Of a stretch of DNA of 64,000 nucleotides, positions 1 to 11,600 are shown piece by piece. This stretch comes from Phoronis australis. Taxonomy: Eukaryota; Phoronida; Phoronidae. The stretch's first letter is position 1, and the number at the start of each line of letters is the position of its first letter. The position numbers and the translations under genes were made by a program. Location of the stretch: NCBI GenBank assembly GCA_002633005.1, contig NMRA01000122.1, positions 562,182 to 626,181 on the forward strand. Reading direction: 5' to 3'. Below the pieces are notes generated by a model, which was not told the origin of the DNA, did not search any database, and saw only the letters and a program-made list of their open reading frames with translations.

Positions 1-1646
1 TGATTCACCGACTTCATCAGGGTACCGCCATTGCATTTTTTCTTCTGAGCATTATATGCAGCCTCATTCAAACCAACAAAAATAATATAACCAATAGATG
101 CAAGAATGGAGCTGCGCGGGAACAAGCGTTTGACATTTTTATCCGGACACAGTGCGCGGGGCCAAGCGTTTGGTATTTTCAGTTCATAGAAAGTGTAAAA
201 ATATTTTAATGGCCTCAAATCATAAAACTAACACCAGAAATAAACTCCCCGCACCCAAAAATATTGAAAACATTGATTTACAACATGATCTGGTGATGAT
301 GATAGTCGAGATATGTCAATTTCCATTTTCGGCGGCGGCCATGTTAGATTTTGTGCGTAGCGGCCACTAGGGGGTTAGCACAGTTTGTTTGTGGTGCTTT
401 TTAGAGATGTTTTACCTATTCCTAACATTGTACCAATTTGCAGAAACTTGTCACAAAGTGCGCGATTTTCAAGAATTCCCTCTCCGCTATTGTAAGCTGC
501 AGCAATATGACTTAGGTACTATCTTCATAATATTCGGTTAGAGAACGAGTCCTTTCCGTGACACATTTCATTCGGTACATACAATGACGAGTCCATTGAC
601 TTATCTAAATGAGCTTGGTCTCACACAGAGACAAACTGTAAGTTCTTGCCTAGCATAGAAATCACTTCTAACCAGAGAAAGGGCAAAACTGAGACCTGTT
701 TTTAACACATCAACTATTTTTTTGTCAGTTCATGATTTGACAGTTAAAGATGTACTTTTTGTGCTCTGTCTACATTTCAACAAACAATGAGCCATAAAGC
801 AGACGACACTGTCGTAAAGCAGGCATCACGGTACCTTCTGTGTCTGTCCTTTAGCAGCAAGCGATGTGACCAAGTAAATGGCCACGTCTTTACTTTTCCA
901 GTTTTCAGACGGATTTTGGCTGTATAGCTGGAGGAAGATACAAAGGATAAAGTTGACTAAATAGCATGGCCACAGCACGACTGAGATAAACTACAGTGGA
1001 GACTTCTACAGGAAAGCCTGGGATAAAAAATATGTTCAATTAGGCACCAAACAGCATATGTAGTCATCAATGTAGCTTATACTAATACATCTCAGAGCAT
1101 TGATAAGTGCCCCCTATGTGCATCACAAACAACGATATGAAAGGCGATCACTTTCAAAACAAGAGGAATGCAGAGCGCTGATATGCGCCCACGAATGCAT
1201 CGCAAATGGTGTGCTTTTAGGGTTGTTTATTTGTGTGATAAAAATGGCCACGAGATGGTGCAAAAACATACAATCCATATGAAAATGAGAAAATGTCATT
1301 GCTTCTTTAATAGAAAGCTACACACCAAATTTCATAGAAATCCGTCACGAAATTCAGAGAAACAAAGGAAAACATAATAAAATGAAATTGCCACTAGGGG
1401 GCAAACTGTTCATAGGATCCGCCTGAAAGTCATCATTGTCTGCATTAGTTTCATATAAATACACTTACTAATCAAAAAAACACAAAAATACCACTAGGAG
1501 ACGCCACAGTACTCAAAGTTGTCATCGACAACCATCCTCTTCACACTGAGAACATATATGCCAATTTTCAAAACCATCCTTAGAATGATTTGGTTGATAG
1601 AGGCTGGGGTAGACGCCAAAAAACAGACTGAAAACAGCAAAAATGG

Positions 1647-1660
1647 CCACCAGGTGGCAC
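1647..1660 (+). promoter_or_regulatory. CTCF-type motif
   Basis: CCACCAGGTGGCAC fits the commonly used animal CTCF consensus CCASYAGRKGGCRS at all 14 positions. Binding is inferred from motif alone; it lies in a repeat module. Confidence 0.4.
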
Positions 1661-1788
1661 AAAATACCTTGATTCCATCTGAAAACAGGAGGATAGCGTC
1701 ACTCACCAATAGATGCCCGTATTCAAAATTGTATAAAAATCCGTTGAGGACCTTTGAAGATACAGAGGTAAACATAAAACTAAAATTG

Positions 1789-1802
1789 CCACCAGGGGGC
1801 AC
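1789..1802 (+). promoter_or_regulatory. CTCF-type motif
   Basis: CCACCAGGGGGCAC fits CCASYAGRKGGCRS at all 14 positions. It is one module further along the same repeat than the 1647 site and in the same orientation. Confidence 0.4.
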
Positions 1803-2337
1803 ACCAGTAGTCAGATCCATCCGAAAATTGTCATCGTAAATTGTCAACATCATATAAATGCACTTACTAAATTAAGTAAAGATCCTGCAAACGGTTTAGG
1901 AGATATAGCCATTATTCACCTATTTCACGAACGCGGGGCGCTGTTGTCGTGTTGATCGCAAACGAGGCTCCTTGACAAACATGGCATCGTCCTGCAAGGT
2001 GGTGTGGTCAAAAGACTTATCAACGTTACCAAAAATCAAGTTGTCTGATGTTGAATCGATCTCCAAAAACATACCAATACACGGCAACTAGACTTTTACC
2101 CTCCTCAGCCATTCCTTCGTAGTTTTCCCTTTTTTGGAAAAGTGTGGAAGTCAGGGATTTACCCAGGCTTTTAGTCTTTAAAAAATCCTGCTCGCCAGCT
2201 GGGCGAGTGCCGGAGCCAGAAAATCTACTCGCCCGAAGTTCAGTCACCCGGCCGTTGGCGCCAGGCACCACAAACTTGCTAATAGTTTAAATAAAAATCA
2301 TCGTTTCGTGCACTGATGTCACCATCTATTAGGGCTA

Positions 2338-3092
2338 CCGTATTTGCCCTAATAATTAGCGCCCAGGGGGACGCTTTTTGTAGCCTACGGCGGTTAAAAC
2401 CCGGTCTCCGCTGTGACGTATGTGCAACCTATGACAGACTTTCTACAAAACTGTGGTGCATTGCTATCAAACTCTGTTGTTAATCTTTAAAAAAAAAAAA
2501 TGTGCTGAAATCCTAGGGCGAAAACTTGCCGACTGATGCGTCACTGCTTCGTGATCGTCGATAGGACAACTTGAATTCTTGAGTAAAAATAGTTTCGACT
2601 CAAATTACCTCAAATCCTCCTTAAGTTTTCCAAATAGCCTTTCCTAAGATTCTTAAATTCCTGTGGACTCGGAGTCAGGATTAACCACAGATTAAGTCAA
2701 AATCTGCGCTAGATCGCACCCGGCAACGAGAAAAATCTGGACGAACACATATGTTGTTGTCACGAGACGTTTGTATTGAAGTGAGTCAACAGGTGTGCAC
2801 CGAGTGAGCGAGCGCGTGCGCGTCATCAGTGTTCATTTGCCAGAGTAGCAGGCCCAATGAGCTGTATAATGTAGTTATATTTATCTCATTGAGCAGGCCC
2901 ACATGTAGGCCCTAGCGCGCGCTTCTTGGCCAAGTTTCGATTCGGGGTTTTTATAATTTTACGTGTACAAAGCAATCTCAGGATTCCTGTTGTGGGAGAA
3001 AATCTGTATGCGAAAGATACAATACCAATCCCGTTGACCAGTACGCTGCGTCTGTTCGAAGGGCCAGACCATATAGTGTGACATTGTACATT
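2338..3092 (+). mobile_element. partial copy of the CCGTATT-terminus DNA element
   Basis: It starts TACCGTATTTGCC and then tracks the 42208-44102 element through TGACGTAT, GGTGCATTGCTATCAAACT, CTCCTTAAGTTTTCC, TGTTGTTGTCACG, GAGCGAGCGCG and AATCCCGTTGAC. The 3' part is disrupted by the insertion at 3093. No transposase frame was seen. Confidence 0.8.
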
Positions 3093-3603
3093 CAGGGCTT
3101 GGAATGACCAATGACAAAAAACGCGGAAAATTTTACGGCCTAAAACATGCGCGCTACCCAGCCTTGAAATAGTCGATGTGAACCCTTCGCCGACGAAAAT
3201 CGGGAGGACTAACAAAAAAAAAACCTTACCACCATCAGTGGCATGCGTCTGCGTCTTTTTATCTCGTCCATCCACTCCTCCACTCCCACCCCCCACACAT
3301 TTTTGGCTGCAGAGCCGTAGTATTTGTCACCGCGGTATACAATCACACGAGTCGCATTTGAAAATCCCACCACGCTATCCCAGATGCCCCGGCAATGTTG
3401 ACAATTTACGTTCTTCTGAAACATAAAGAGCAACTTCTGCTTTTCAAGGTGAACGTCGTCGGCAACACCGCGGTAAGAAACGAATTTGCCGCAGAAATTT
3501 TATATCAAATCCGATTTTTTTACGCGGAAATATAATAAAATGCGCGGACAGAACATTTGAAAAAAGCAGAAATCCGCGTTTCCGCGGAAAATTCCAAGCC
3601 CTG
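3093..3603. mobile_element. MITE with CAGGGCTTGGAAT termini
   Basis: CAGGGCTTGGAAT at the left end is mirrored by ATTCCAAGCCCTG at the right end, and TACATT directly flanks both sides (3087-3092 and 3604-3609) as a likely target duplication. GCGGAAA motifs lie inside both arms. The termini resemble hAT elements, although hAT duplications are normally 8 bp. A second copy is at 28783-29009. Confidence 0.75.
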
Positions 3604-4197
3604 TACATTACAAAAAGGAATCAGTTCCAAGAAATATGGTATTTCATTTGCTATAAGCACATGGACCGGTCTTCCACCTTTCTCCCCTTTTCTTAGTTTC
3701 GGACTAGTCCACAAATTCTTTGTGCACAACCACACACTGTGATTTTTTTGACGAATCGCGTAACGGGTGACATGTACTGAATCGGTAGGGTCGCACTGCG
3801 CCGATGTTTTTAGTGCCAGAGCATCGACACGATGACCAAACTGAACCTTAAATTCATGATAAAAACAGCACAAGGAGGAGGAAAATTATTCATATTCATC
3901 TGGGAATATCGGATATATAGTGCTTTTGCACTTTGAAATTCGCTCGCCACCTGGGCGACCGGCAAGTCAACTTCTACTCGCCCAGCACCATTTTTACTCG
4001 CGTTGGCGACTGAGCGAGTGGCTAAGTATATCCCTGGGAAGGATACCGACGAGTTGGAATTGGTACGTTCAGGCACTGCACAGTACACCATCAAGGCCAG
4101 CTGATGACCGCTCACGTGGTTTTATCAGTGTGCCTCGTTTTCGATCAGTATTTAAAGATGGCGCGGGATGATGGCGCTTTCGTGAAATAGGTGAATA

Positions 4198-5200
4198 GGT
4201 GCAAAAATAAAACAAAACTGTCACTAGAAGGCGCCACAGTAATCAAAGTCGTCGGAAAATCCTCGTCAACTGTCCTCTTCATAGTAACAACATACTTGCC
4301 AATTTTCACAATCATGCTTTAAGCCGTTTGGTTGATAGATGGGTGGACGCTAAAAAACAGATTCGAAAACAGTAAAAATGGCCACTAGGTGGTGCAAACT
4401 ATGTCGAATTCATCTGAAAACGAAAGGATATTGTCGTTTGACTAATAGACGCCTGTATACCAATTTTTGTGAAAATATGTTGAGGACCTCTGAAGATACA
4501 GAGGTGAGCGTAAAAAACTTAAATTGCCACTAGGGGGCACACCCGTAGTCAAAGAGGTCTGAAATTCGTCTCATTCGTTGTCAGCTTGATATGAACAGAT
4601 CTGCCAAATCTCATCAAGACCCTGTCAGGGGTTTAGGAGATACAACTGCAGACGGCGGACGCCCAGACAGAGAAGACGACAATATGCGACCACATATAAA
4701 TATGTGGGCGCATAAAAATGTATTGATAGTCGAATCCTTCCAAAAATCAAAATAAGTCATGTTCTCCACATGATGAATACACAGAACAAACTTCATGAAT
4801 GTTCATCAATGAACTTGGTAGATATGAAGGCAGACCACAATAGCAACTTGCCACTAGGGGACCCAAAAGTAGTTAGATTCACCTAAAAATCAACACCAGT
4901 CATGTTTTTCTCAATAGAATCGCATGTGCCAAACCTCTACAAGTTTTATCAAAGAACTTGGTGAGTATTGAAGCAGGCACAAATAATAAAAGTGCAGCTA
5001 TGGGTAACCAGAGCAGTCACATCTGTTGAAAGATCAACAACAACGGTGGTCTCATCGATAAGATCACTTTGGTCAGATTTGATAAAGATCCATCAAAGAA
5101 TTAATTAGATAGCAAGGCAGACACAAAGAAAACTAAATAAAACTGCCTCTAGGGGGCATCACAGTAATCACGAGGTTTAGGCAGAGGCAGTTCGGAGATG
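4198..5200. repeat. dispersed repeat, modules with CTCF-like core (copy B)
   Basis: The 4198-4640 part aligns phrase by phrase with 1478-1910. Cores are at 4382 (CCACTAGGTGGT), 4527, 4851 (CCACTAGGGGAC) and 5146 (CCTCTAGGGGGC). The later modules repeat TCATCAA(A)GA(A)CTTGGT and AGGCAGACACAA phrases. Confidence 0.75.
4527..4540 (+). promoter_or_regulatory. CTCF-type motif
   Basis: CCACTAGGGGGCAC fits CCASYAGRKGGCRS at all 14 positions. It is the positional equivalent of the 1789 site in the second copy of the repeat. Confidence 0.4.
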
Positions 5201-5530
5201 ATGGCAATATATCCCAACGCACGCATGGAAACATGCACACATACACATGGGGACATACGAGATCAGTCAAAAACTCACTCTGATTATTAACGCACAAATA
5301 AAATGTAAAACTGTACTGGAGAACTCTTTCATTGTACCTTTCTTTTTTGCTGAAAAGATGTGGCCACACAATCCCAACAATGGCAGATTAGTAAAAAGTC
5401 AAAATTAAATCGAATTCTACACACTCGATACTTTCACAAAATGTGTACTTAACTGTGTAAGAATCTATCATTTTGTAGACACTTAGGTAAATACACAATG
5501 ATAAAGTAAATGGATTGTTTACTCACTTAC

Positions 5531-5640
5531 CATCAACATGTTCTTAACGTAGAGAATGAAGTTTCCAACCACCACATCCTCAAACTGTTTGCTCAGAGCT
5601 TTGACAAAGTCACATGCAGCACGCCTCCTGGTGTCAACGT
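5531..5640 (-). CDS. CSE1L: CSE1L coding exon 11 (last in window)
   Basis: Codons 374-410, beginning DVDTRRRAACDFVKAL and ending LYVKNMLM at a strong GTAAGT donor. The vertebrate protein continues with a QEYAKNP-like sequence, for which I find no acceptor-linked match to the left, so the next intron is at least 5.5 kb. Confidence 0.94.
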
Positions 5641-8600
5641 CTGAAATTAGCAGCAACTGATATTAACAACAGTGCCTTTGTGAGTAATTCTAAGTCAGAC
5701 TTGCAAAAAAGTCACAGATTCACTTCAGAATTCGTGTCAGAATTTCTTTGACACAAGGTTTATACAAATCTATAGCGATAAACTACCTATTACTGCTTTA
5801 ATAACAAAGTTTGCACAAATTAGTGTTATACCTGGTGATCTTTAAAGGCCCATATCTCAAAAACTAACCAACCCACACAGATAATTTTTACATCAATTTA
5901 AAGTTCTTAGTCCATTCTATTCAATTATACAGTGAAAATTCCTTTTAAAGTGTTCTACAATGAAATTTTGCACTTTTTGAGGCTTTAGACAATATATAAT
6001 AATTTTACAACATAATACCTAACCAAAGAAACACTTATTTAGGGAAACAAATGAGGAATTTTGAATTTGAATTTTTTTTTGATTTCCTGACACATGATGT
6101 CATCAGAAGAGGTTGATCAGTTGACAACATGTATTCAATGGTGGGTAGTAGTGATTTTATAAGTTATGAAGCCTTAAAGAGCTAGTTTGACGAGTATTAT
6201 GAAGACAGGTATGAAGATGGGAGTGAAGACGACACTCCGGCCATAGGTGAAACAGATAATAAGGTTCAGTATAACCCTAAGGTTCAGTACAACCCTAAGG
6301 TTCAGTACAACCCTAAGGTGACGTACAACCCTAAGGTGACGTACAACCCTAAGGTGACGTACAACTTTGTTGACAAATCTGTACATTCAGCCAAATACTT
6401 ACAAAGCTGTAGAATTTAACTCGTCAAAAGTAAATATTTTCTGAAAGTAGAAATTCTGTAGAACTTGATTTTTGACTTTATACCGGTCTGCCACAGTTAG
6501 TTCACGTGACCTTGCTTTTTAGGAAATTAGGCAAACGAAAGGTACATTCGTAGCAAAACAACAGGATCAATAACAAGACCAAATTTCGTATGGTAGAAAT
6601 GTTCAAGATAAACTCTCAAAATGCTATGAGTTTTTAAACTTATTGCGTCGTTTTCATTTTATGCAATTTCCTTCAAGAAAATGACACAAGTAATATTTTT
6701 TTTTGATAGCCCCTCATGCAAACATAAAACATTTTAAAAACAATTCCTAACATAAATCACAGAATCTGAAAGTTTCATGTGAAACTAATCAGAGATTCCA
6801 TGTTCGAGACTAATAAAATTTTTTCTAGTTTACTGTATAACCTTAAGAGGGCGCAACCTCCTTGTTTATACCTGAGCCTTCTATATCTCTGCGGATGTAT
6901 TCTTCAGGGTTGTCTTCAAAACATTCCATGTCATTCTCTGTAAAAACAGAAACAGCTCTGCAACTTTTAAAATAGATTGGAGGACTCACATATTTTTAGA
7001 AAGAACTATTTGGCAACAAGATTGAATAATTGCCACAATAAACCAAATTGACAACACAATTTATAAATCGCTTTAAAAAGTGCAGACAGATAAAACTAGT
7101 AAATGGCTAGGTGCACGACACAGGGTGTAACTGCTTACCTCGGAACTCCATGTTTGGAACAATGATCTTCTCACAACAAGTCTTCAGTATGTTAGGTTCT
7201 TGGAACAGTGACTTGTGATTTGGTTTCTCAGCGACAGAGGCCATAAATTGGATGGCATTACTAACCACCTGAGAACATAATGGAAAACTGATAACTGAAA
7301 CATACGAGGGGTCGGTTTTTCACACTGAATAAACTGTTTCATGAACATCAAGATCAAGTACACTTACAGAAACACAAGAACAACAATCTGCAGCATATTC
7401 TCAAAATACACATAAAGTAAGAAAACGTTTCAGCAGTACAAACTGTCTGCTCACTGGCACAATGCTACACTTGAACACAAAGATCAAAAGGGATAACTAA
7501 ATCTGGTGGCAGGGTTTTGCAGAAAGCACTCAAAGTAGTTTGCACTTTATGACTGAAACGTGTGAGCATGGCCTAAAACAGCTACAAAATATTCAACACC
7601 ACGCAAGGATTGCTGTCAGAAAGTTACCGCATTTCACATGATTGATTGTTCGCCATAGTTCCTATTGCTCAAAGGGTCCACCCTCAGAAAAACTTTCTCA
7701 CCAGATCATACTTGACTTCAGGGCCTACGTGGAGCAAAAGGTGCCAGACAGCTGTGACAAACTTCTCTACATGTGGAGAGAACTCCTCGTCATACTTCTG
7801 CGTGTACAGGCTAGCGATATCACAAACTTGAGACCTGGCCACGTCCAGAAGATCCGGCTCATCTTCATTCTTCACAAAGAAACAGTCAATAAGCAACTCA
7901 CTCATGGCTTTTTAAAAAGTTCATTGGGGTCACAGTTGATTGGCAGGGAACACTGGGGTCACAGTTGATTGGCAGGGAACACTGGGGTCACAGTTGATTG
8001 GCAGGGAACACTGGGGTCACAGTTGATTGGCAGGGAACACTGGGGTCACAGTTGATTGGCAGGGAACAAAAGACAAAAGAGGAGTGGCATGGTTGTATTT
8101 GAAGAAACGGTGTGGCCAAATACAGCATTACATTTGAGAAAATCACTATAAACATTGTTAGGAAATGTATTATTTCGCCCATGGGGTTATTAGCAGAATT
8201 TTGCAAAACAGCACCTCAGACAGGACCCTCATTATCTCAATTTTGGGGCAGAACATCGGCTACATTCCCCTCTGAAAATATTGAAATATCATGCGAAATT
8301 CTCCACATGAGGCGCGAAAATTCCCCTAAGTGACTGACAAATTACCCTCGAGGTTTGAGTAAATTGTAACTCACACAGGTGACAATTTGAAAGAGCAAAA
8401 AATGTTAGTTTGGGGTACTTGAGGCAGAGCCTATGAGGGCTTGCAATAGGGGTGGAGGGGGCTATAGAGGTGATCAGGAGATTGAATTCTGCCCTACCCC
8501 CAAAAAATTACCCTCTCAGAAGGCACAGTAAATGATGACCCTGTCATATATTGCTGGGTGACCTTATAAAAATCCTAGGTCACCATGAAGTTGCCATGCA

Positions 8601-11600
8601 CACATCTGAGCACACAATAATGCACAGTTAACATGTACTAACCCTACACGTCTGTCTCACATGAGCCTGCCAGGTGCATTGGTCCCGAGAAGAAGGGAAT
8701 TCACCATTACCGAGCATGAGAGATACTCTTAAATTTTCCGGCAATCTCACGTATGCCGGCAGACATTTATCAAGTTCGTAAGATTTTCAAATCAAGGATT
8801 TTGTTACTTCAGTTTTGGCTCTCGCCAACACGTGTCACTTGTAGGGGCCAGACCAGGGCTTTCGCAACACCCTATATGAAAATTTTGAAAGTCGTATTCG
8901 GCAAAGACATTACGCTAAGCGTCGAGCCCTCCAATATATTGTATCATTTCGTTTTCAATTTTGTCATTATCACACAACCTTTCTGGTCTGTAACAAGTCA
9001 AGTGAATTAAGTTAAACACTATCAACATTTGCACATTTGACTCACCTGAGATGGAAGCGTGTTCGTAATTAGCAAAATATTGTGTAACCGTGGCATCCAG
9101 ATACTCATGTTGTCTTCGAAGAACTCGGGGAGATCCTAGCAACAACAGGAGAAAGCACATTCAGCTAAAGATGGTCAATGAATGGCATGTAATATGAAAA
9201 GCATAGATGATGCACTTATACTCAGGAAGACCCTTATACAAGCTTTACATCCTCAGTGCAGTGTTGAGATGGGCAAAGTATGAAGAAATAAGCATCTTAT
9301 ATAATGACATCATGTAGAACTTATGTCCGAAGAGATCTATAAGCCTTGAATTTTTAAGTTGAGAGTGACTAAGTCTATTTGGCACATAACTGTATGAGGT
9401 GCATTCAAACATTTTCCAATGAAATGCGATTTTTCAATGAACTCTTGGGTATAAACAAGAATTAAAGTGCACAGGACTTAACAGTGTTCTACATTTAAAA
9501 CCAATTTACTGTAACGTAAATACAGAATCCTAAAGCCATTGAAGATCAAATGTACCAGGCTGCATCAAGCCACAGAAGAGCACATGAAGGTTATGTAGGT
9601 GAACCTACACTATCATCCGTAAGACAAACTGGGGAACGTGTAGAACAAAATAGCTTGAAATGATGGTTACCTGGAAGTTGAGGCTGTAGAATATTTTGCA
9701 TATGAGTATGAGTGACCTGTAGATGACCTCCAGAGCAATGGGATCCGTATGGTGGACACTAGCCAAGTCCATGGTCTTCTGTAAAGGTATGCTCTGATTC
9801 TCAGTTTCAAATTAATGGACTCTATCACACATAAGATATATTAAAGACATCCCAAGTGTTTTTCAAAGTTAACAATTGTAATTTAAGATTATTAATTCAC
9901 TTAATATGTCATCACGCTAAATTGAAATTTACTAGTCACAATTCTCAATAAATAAATGTGAGCAGAAAATTACTTGTTATGTCATATAGCCAAATCCATG
10001 GCTCTCGAAGAAGGGGTAAATGAAGGCCCTGAACAGTGGTCAAGTGGAGAAGTTTTTATAAATTGAAAACAGCCTTCATCACAATTATTTTTGTTCTAAT
10101 GTTTCCGATCAATTTGCTTTCTCAAAAGAATATTTACTTTCAAAAACTGATTGAAACCATTGCAAATTAATTTTGACTCCAAAGTATTCTCTATAGCTTA
10201 CATATAGAAAATTTCAGGGTTACACAGTTTTGCTTTCAGAAATCCCTGACAACAACTTCATCAGACAATGCAACATTAATTTGTGTGTATTTCACTACAT
10301 CGCAGTACACAGCATGGACAGGTACCTTAAAGAGTTCAGTGAAAGGTGGAGCAAAGTTATCCAACACAAACTTTATTTCTGTCCACAACTCTTCAGATTT
10401 GAACTCGTGTCGATACCTAAAACATCACACTTTCAGTACATTACATGGTTTCACATACAGCAAATTCTACTATGTTCCATTTTCCAGTTTGACTCTTTAC
10501 AATTTGATTCTTTTACTTTTTATCAATCACGTGAACTTATCTTTATAGTAAAATGCATCAAAATATAAAGGAACATCTATAGCAAAACAACGGCATCAAT
10601 AGCATGAGCAAATTTAGTTAGACATAAATGTTCAAGAGGAAATCTAAAAAGTTATTTCATTTTCGTTTTGTGTAATTTTTCACTTTTTTATACAAAAAGT
10701 CCTTTTTAATAGCCCCTCATGAAAAAGTGGATCAATTTAAAACAAATTCCTTAAGGCATTTTGGAGAACAGAGAGTAAGGCACAGTATCTGAGTTTCATA
10801 AGAATTGCATCAGCCTCTGTGAAGATATGAGGTTACAAGGTGAGCCAAACTTGAACATCTTCCTAGGTTCCTACATACCATTAAGTAACGATAACACCAA
10901 CATTTGTTCCTTTCAACGATGAAGTTACTCTTCAGCTCACTAAGGTGAAAGGTGATTCATGGGTACTATGTATTAACAATAACAATAATAATGGCCCTCT
11001 CGCCAATATTTGTCAAGAGCCTCCCACTTATTCTAATCACCTTCTAAAGATGGAGTGAGCAGTGTGCAGCACACCGTTGATCACATGGTAGTCTGATGAC
11101 TTTAACTTGTCTATCATCTCGGTCAGAAGTTTCGGCCATTTGGCCGGGAAGTCTTCTCGTCCGATAATGCTGATGGCATCACTCAGCTGAAAAACCAGAA
11201 GATGAGTATGGAAAGCAAGACCACTACATGAAGATAACATAGGTTTAGCAATCAAATTACTGTCTCGTGCAAACACAGATCAAGTGTGTGTTTAATAAAC
11301 TCAAACTCATTTGCAACATGTCGTACACCAAGTAAGGCCCCAGACCGAGTTAACTTGGTCTACTGACACAGTGTAGCCTCGCAGACCATGTGAACACTTA
11401 CAACCGAGCTGTACTCTACCATTGAAATCTGAATGTTTGCCACGAGTTTATAATAAGGCCGCCGTGGTCACTACAAAACTGTATAGAGTGCAACTTGGCA
11501 CAGTTCACTTAGTCTACGAGGTTGTACCATGTTACAAACAGACCAAGATAACCTGGCCAGGTGGCTTACTTAGTCTGAAATATACATCAAATAGATCAAA

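Larger units (their letters stand above)
1100..1912. repeat. dispersed repeat, modules with CTCF-like core (copy A)
   Basis: Modules recur at roughly 130-150 bp, each with a core such as CCACTAGGGGGC (1391), CCACCAGGTGGC (1647) or CCACCAGGGGGC (1789). Shared phrases (CCAATTTTC, TTTGGTTGATAGA, GACGCC, GAAGATACAGAGGT) recur in the same order at 4198-4640, so the two stretches are copies of one element. Part of 1160-1260 also matches 61530-61620. The ORFs here are not genes. Confidence 0.8.
1913..4197. mobile_element. composite element with terminal inverted repeats, 2.3 kb
   Basis: TATTCACCTATTTCACGAA at 1913-1931 is repeated in inverse orientation at 4179-4197. Further inward the two arms keep matching imperfectly (CGAACGCG versus CGAAAGCG; then CGAGGC next to ATCG-like sequence). 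Subterminal TACTCGCCC motifs also occur near both ends (about 2230 and 3975). It sits between two copies of the 130-bp-module repeat, as if inserted into that array. It encodes nothing recognisable and is itself invaded by the elements at 2338 and 3093. Confidence 0.7.
1..5530. other. no exon found; repeat-filled, probable CSE1L intron
   Basis: The stretch continues past the last visible CSE1L exon, and no open frame resembles the missing CSE1L C-terminus. It holds repeat modules with a CCACTAGGGGGC-type core (about 1100-1912 and 4198-5200), a composite inverted-repeat element (1913-4197) and, inside that, two further elements. Positions 400-1090 show nothing I can recognise. Confidence 0.6.
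5740..6860. mobile_element. dispersed element, interrupted coding remnant inside
   Basis: Parts of this stretch recur at 10480-10840 (CATCAATA, AAATGTTCAAGA, AATAGCCCCTCATG), at 19060-19440 (GTAGAA then CTGTAGAA, TTGATTTTT, CACGTGAC-like) and at 59880-60480 (ACAAGGTT, ATACAAATCTA, ACCTGGYGATCTTT). It lies in CSE1L intron 10. The only coding-like sequence is the frame at 6129-6420, which has an in-frame TAG. Confidence 0.65.

Noticed and set aside
2-230. Minus-strand open frame of about 75 codons at the left edge (includes IIFVGLNEAAYNA)
   Set aside because: It is not similar to CSE1L or another family I know, lies next to a short duplicated segment, and is within chance length; it might be the edge of a transposon.
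1494-1853. ORFs of 119 and 106 aa on opposite strands
   Set aside because: They overlap each other inside a dispersed repeat whose second copy at 4.2 kb does not preserve either frame.
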